Assembly: GCA_050185515.1 (NCBI GenBank)
Contig: JBFWZG010000087.1
Coordinates: forward strand, 1-14,881
Length of the DNA stretch: 14,881 nucleotides
Origin: JAQSWP01 sp050185515
GTDB lineage: Bacteria; Pseudomonadota; Alphaproteobacteria; Reyranellales; JAQSWP01
Direction: 5' to 3'
The position numbers and the translations under genes are program-made. Of this stretch, positions 12,641 through 14,881 are shown piece after piece; within the stretch, counting starts at the first letter, position 1; each line of letters begins with the position of its first letter. The notes under the pieces were generated by a model. The model worked only from the letters and a program-made list of their open reading frames with translations, ran no database searches and had not been told where the DNA came from.

Positions 12641-14589
12641 CAGTACCTTATCCGCGTGCCGACATAGGCGGCGATGCCCGGCTGGGCGAAGCCGGCGGGA
12701 TCGTCGTATTTCTCGTCGAAGGCATTCTCGAGGCGGCCATAGAACTGGACCTGGTCCGTCGCCTGCCAGGCGATGGCAATGCGGGCGACAGTGTAGCCGG
12801 GATTGGTGCCGGTGGTGAAATCGGGCAGGAAATCGGTGCGATCGTCGTTCCACGTCACCGATAATCCAATAGTCAGCCGCTCGATCGGTGTGACGTCGAT
12901 TGCGGCGGTGATCTTGTGCTTCGGCCGCCTTGCGAGCTGCTGGCCGGTGGCGCGATCCTCGGTCCTGATCCACGTGTGGTCGAGCCGCGCCGTCAGCCAG
13001 GGAACAGGCTGCACGGCGACGAAGCTTTCCAGACCCCAACTGCGCACCTTGTCGATGTTCTCGAGCGTGGTGAAGGTGGCGTTGAAATCGATCAGGTCGC
13101 GAATCCAGTTGCGGAAATAGGTCGAGCCGAAACGAACCATGCCGTCGAACAGGCCCTGCTCGAAGCCGATGTCGAAGCCCACGCTTTTCTCGGGATCGAG
13201 ATCGGGATTGCCGAAGAAGCCGAAAGCGGGAATGGCGCCGTAGAGCTGGTCGAGGGTCGGCGCCTTGTAGGCGGTGCCGACGGAGGCCTTGAGCCGCGTG
13301 TCGGTCTCGCGGTGGACGTAGGCGATGCCGGCGCTGAAAGTCGGGTGCGAACCGAAATCGGAATGGTGGTCGAGACGCGCCGCCAGCGTGACGAACAGCC
13401 GGTCCATGACGGCGAAACGGTTCTGTACGAAGGCGCCCAGCGTCGTGGCGTCGGCCTCGATGTCGAAACCGTCGACGTCGCTGTCGTACCATTCCTTCTC
13501 GCCCTCGACGCCGACGGTGAGCTTCCACCACTCGTTGAGCTCGATGTCGTTCTGCCAGTCGCCCTTCAGGCGCCGGCCCTCGCGCTGCGTGTCGAAGGCG
13601 GCGGGAAACGGGTTGAGCGCGTCCGGATCGTCGCGGTCTCGGCGTTCGACATGCACATAGCCAAGACCGAAACTCTGCTTCCAGCGCCCGTCCATCAGCC
13701 ACAGCTCGCCGACGGCGCGGCCGTAGAACTGCTCGCCGGTCTCGCGCAAATTGGGATCCTCGGAGGGCCAGTTGTCGTACTCGCTGCGCGTGGCGACGTA
13801 ACGGCCGAACAGCGAAATCTCGAAGTTGTCCGTCACTTCCATGCCCAGCCGCGCGTTCAGGGTGAAGTTGCGGTAGGGATCGTCCTCGCCGTCGACGCCG
13901 GGCGGGCGCTGGCTGCTCGGCGTTATCGAGATGCCGTCGGTGCGCAAACCGGCGACGCCGACGTTGAAGTTGAAGCGGTCGACGGCGCCCTGCACCGCGG
14001 CCGAGCCGGCCAGGGTGTTGAACGAGCCGCCCTCGACGTTCAGCGCGACGGACGGCTTGCCGCTGCCCTTGCGGGTGATGATGTTGACGACGCCGCCCAG
14101 CGCGTCGGAGCCGTAAAGCGTGCTGAGCGGGCCGCGCACGATCTCCACCCGCTCGACCATGTCGGTCAGGATATGGGAGAAGTTGAACGTGCCGTTGGCG
14201 GAGCCGGGATCGTTGGCGCGCAACCCGTCGACCAGCACCAGCGTGTGGTTGGCGTTGGCGCCGCGGATGAACAGCGCGCCGCCCTTGCCGAACGGGCCGG
14301 ACTGGTTGGCGGCAAGGCCGGGCACGTCGGCGAGAATGTCCTGCACCGTCTTGTACTGGCGCCGCTCGATCTCCTCACGCTCGACGACGGTGACGGAACT
14401 GGCGACGCGCTCGGCCTTCTCCTCCTCGCGCGTGGCGGTGACGAGGGTTTCGGGCAGGACGACGGCGGCGGATTGCTGGCCCACCTGCTGGTTCTGCTGC
14501 GCCAGCGCTGCGCCGGCGGCGAACAGGAACGAGGCGGACAACAGGAAAGCCCGGTACGGGCGGGATGGTATAGGAACGGAGCGCGACAT
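12640..14589 (-). CDS. btuB: TonB-dependent outer-membrane vitamin B12 receptor, BtuB-like
   Basis: 649 residues. Imports B12 across the outer membrane using TonB. Signal peptide 1-30 (cleavage after AALA). The TonB box is ETLVTATREE (47-56). The plug domain (about 60-172) carries VQDILADVPGL, ALFIRGANANHTLVLVDGLR (105-124), VERVEIVRGPLSTLYGSDAL (145-164) and GGVVNIITRK. The rest alternates in the manner of a 22-strand barrel, with SVGTAYKAPTLDQLYG and the usual aromatic C-terminus (GTRIRY). The plug and barrel motifs resemble BtuB, and the cobalamin riboswitch directly upstream makes B12 or related corrinoids the likely ligand. ATG at 14589 has GGGGG 9 nt upstream. Confidence 0.93.
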   Translation of the reverse strand: MSRSVPIPSRPYRAFLLSASFLFAAGAALAQQNQQVGQQSAAVVLPETLVTATREEEKAERVASSVTVVEREEIERRQYKTVQDILADVPGLAANQSGPFGKGGALFIRGANANHTLVLVDGLRANDPGSANGTFNFSHILTDMVERVEIVRGPLSTLYGSDALGGVVNIITRKGSGKPSVALNVEGGSFNTLAGSAAVQGAVDRFNFNVGVAGLRTDGISITPSSQRPPGVDGEDDPYRNFTLNARLGMEVTDNFEISLFGRYVATRSEYDNWPSEDPNLRETGEQFYGRAVGELWLMDGRWKQSFGLGYVHVERRDRDDPDALNPFPAAFDTQREGRRLKGDWQNDIELNEWWKLTVGVEGEKEWYDSDVDGFDIEADATTLGAFVQNRFAVMDRLFVTLAARLDHHSDFGSHPTFSAGIAYVHRETDTRLKASVGTAYKAPTLDQLYGAIPAFGFFGNPDLDPEKSVGFDIGFEQGLFDGMVRFGSTYFRNWIRDLIDFNATFTTLENIDKVRSWGLESFVAVQPVPWLTARLDHTWIRTEDRATGQQLARRPKHKITAAIDVTPIERLTIGLSVTWNDDRTDFLPDFTTGTNPGYTVARIAIAWQATDQVQFYGRLENAFDEKYDDPAGFAQPGIAAYVGTRIRY

Positions 14590-14677
14590 CTACGGATTCC
14601 CCCATAGCAACGACGTGAAGCGCGTCATCGCCTACGGAAATCCGCTCCTTCGGGGCACCCCGCCCGAGGGAAATGGT
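14590..14677 (-). promoter_or_regulatory. Riboswitch expression platform with SD-sequestering hairpin
   Basis: Between the aptamer and btuB, GGATTTCC (14643-14636) can pair with GGGAATCC (14601-14594): 8 bp with one G-U, a 34-nt loop, and the second arm containing most of the GGGGG ribosome-binding site (14603-14599). A second hairpin upstream pairs CCTCGGG with CCCGAAGG (one bulged A, between about 14669 and 14647). No U-run follows either stem, so control of translation rather than termination is favoured. Confidence 0.5.
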
Positions 14678-14860
14678 GACGCTCTCGCCGGCAGGTCTCC
14701 TGGCTCGCGGGTCGTCGCTTCGGTCCTGGCCTTCCCGGGATCGCTCCCAGTGGCGCGTATCGGGCCGTCGCTCGCCGCTTACAGTTGCGGGGGCAGCCGC
14801 GGATTAGGCCCGGAGGGCCGCACCGCATTCCCTTTCAATCCCCCGGTATGGGGAACCGTC
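14678..14860 (-). ncRNA. Cobalamin riboswitch aptamer (btuB leader)
   Basis: Minus strand. The B12 box AGCCAGGAGACCTGCC (14705-14690) is a near-perfect match to the consensus. Upstream are the other conserved core pieces in the right order: GACGGTTCCCC near 14860-14850, GGGGGATTGAAAGGGAATGC and GGTGCGG (about 14845-14817), and CTGCCCCCGCAACTGTAAGC (14795-14776). GACG at the 5' end (14860-14857) can pair with CGTC (14681-14678) to close the aptamer. It senses adenosylcobalamin or a related cobalamin and, by family precedent, turns off the downstream uptake operon when B12 is plentiful. Confidence 0.95.
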
Positions 14861-14881
14861 GATGGCCGGGAATTTGCGCCG

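Noticed and set aside
11768..13702. Apparent 644-residue fusion of an unknown domain to the binding protein
   Set aside because: The first 354 residues are an out-of-frame reading of btuB; the binding protein has its own signal peptide and an overlap-coupled ATG at 12640.
10024..14589. Reading the operon as heme or siderophore uptake (hmu/fec)
   Set aside because: The transporter families overlap, but a clear cobalamin riboswitch heads the operon, so cobalamin is the better reading.
12916..14607. 563-codon plus-strand open frame opposite btuB
   Set aside because: Antisense shadow of the receptor gene, rich in Val, Ala, Asp and Gly from codon mirroring, with no ribosome-binding site or recognisable domain.
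1..14881. CRISPR arrays, insertion sequences, tRNA or rRNA genes
   Set aside because: I saw no regularly spaced repeats, transposase-like proteins, terminal inverted repeats with target duplications, or tRNA/rRNA-like sequences on either strand.

Overview
The window is GC-rich, gene-dense DNA that looks like an alphaproteobacterial chromosome. The evidence is an alphaproteobacterial-type SerC N-terminus (FSSGPCAKRPGW), a serC-serA operon with a structured leader, a DUF1127 protein next to a MocR regulator, and a classical cobalamin riboswitch. Rhodospirillales or Hyphomicrobiales is likely, but genus is a guess. Two runs of exactly 100 N (2406-2505 and 9125-9224) are scaffold gaps. Each hides several hundred bases of coding sequence.

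Left block (1-2790, minus strand): a serine-biosynthesis operon. A predicted promoter and a two-hairpin leader precede serC (interrupted by gap 1). A strong hairpin separates serC from serA, and a NUDIX hydrolase resembling CoA pyrophosphatase follows after 4 nt and runs off the window. SerA oxidises 3-phosphoglycerate and SerC transaminates the product to phosphoserine.

Divergent from serC (2892-5099, plus strand) is a gene for a 735-residue exported protein of unknown function. Its C-terminus is a clear fascin-like beta-trefoil made of three 44-residue repeats.

Middle block (5103-8466, minus strand): DUF1127 protein, RimJ/RimL-type GNAT, PhzF-family isomerase, second GNAT, a small three-helix membrane protein matching the Pycsar effector family (PycTM/DUF5706) without a neighbouring cyclase, and a MaoC-type hydratase. 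Short spacings suggest a few overlapping transcripts. A MocR-type regulator (GntR helix-turn-helix plus aminotransferase-like domain, broken by gap 2) diverges from the DUF1127 gene. The shared control region is crowded with ATTGTC half-sites, and the MocR mRNA may be leaderless.

Right block (9332-14862, minus strand): a complete vitamin B12 uptake operon under a cobalamin riboswitch: outer-membrane receptor (btuB-like), periplasmic binding protein (btuF-like), inner-membrane permease (btuC-like), ATPase (btuD-like) and a dedicated tonB. Every junction overlaps by 1 or 4 bases (one TGATG, three ATGA), so translation is probably coupled along the operon. The leader can also form a hairpin that would hide the receptor's ribosome-binding site. 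The operon therefore encodes most of the route for B12 from outside the cell to the cytoplasm, including one energy-transducing protein. ExbB and ExbD are not in the window.
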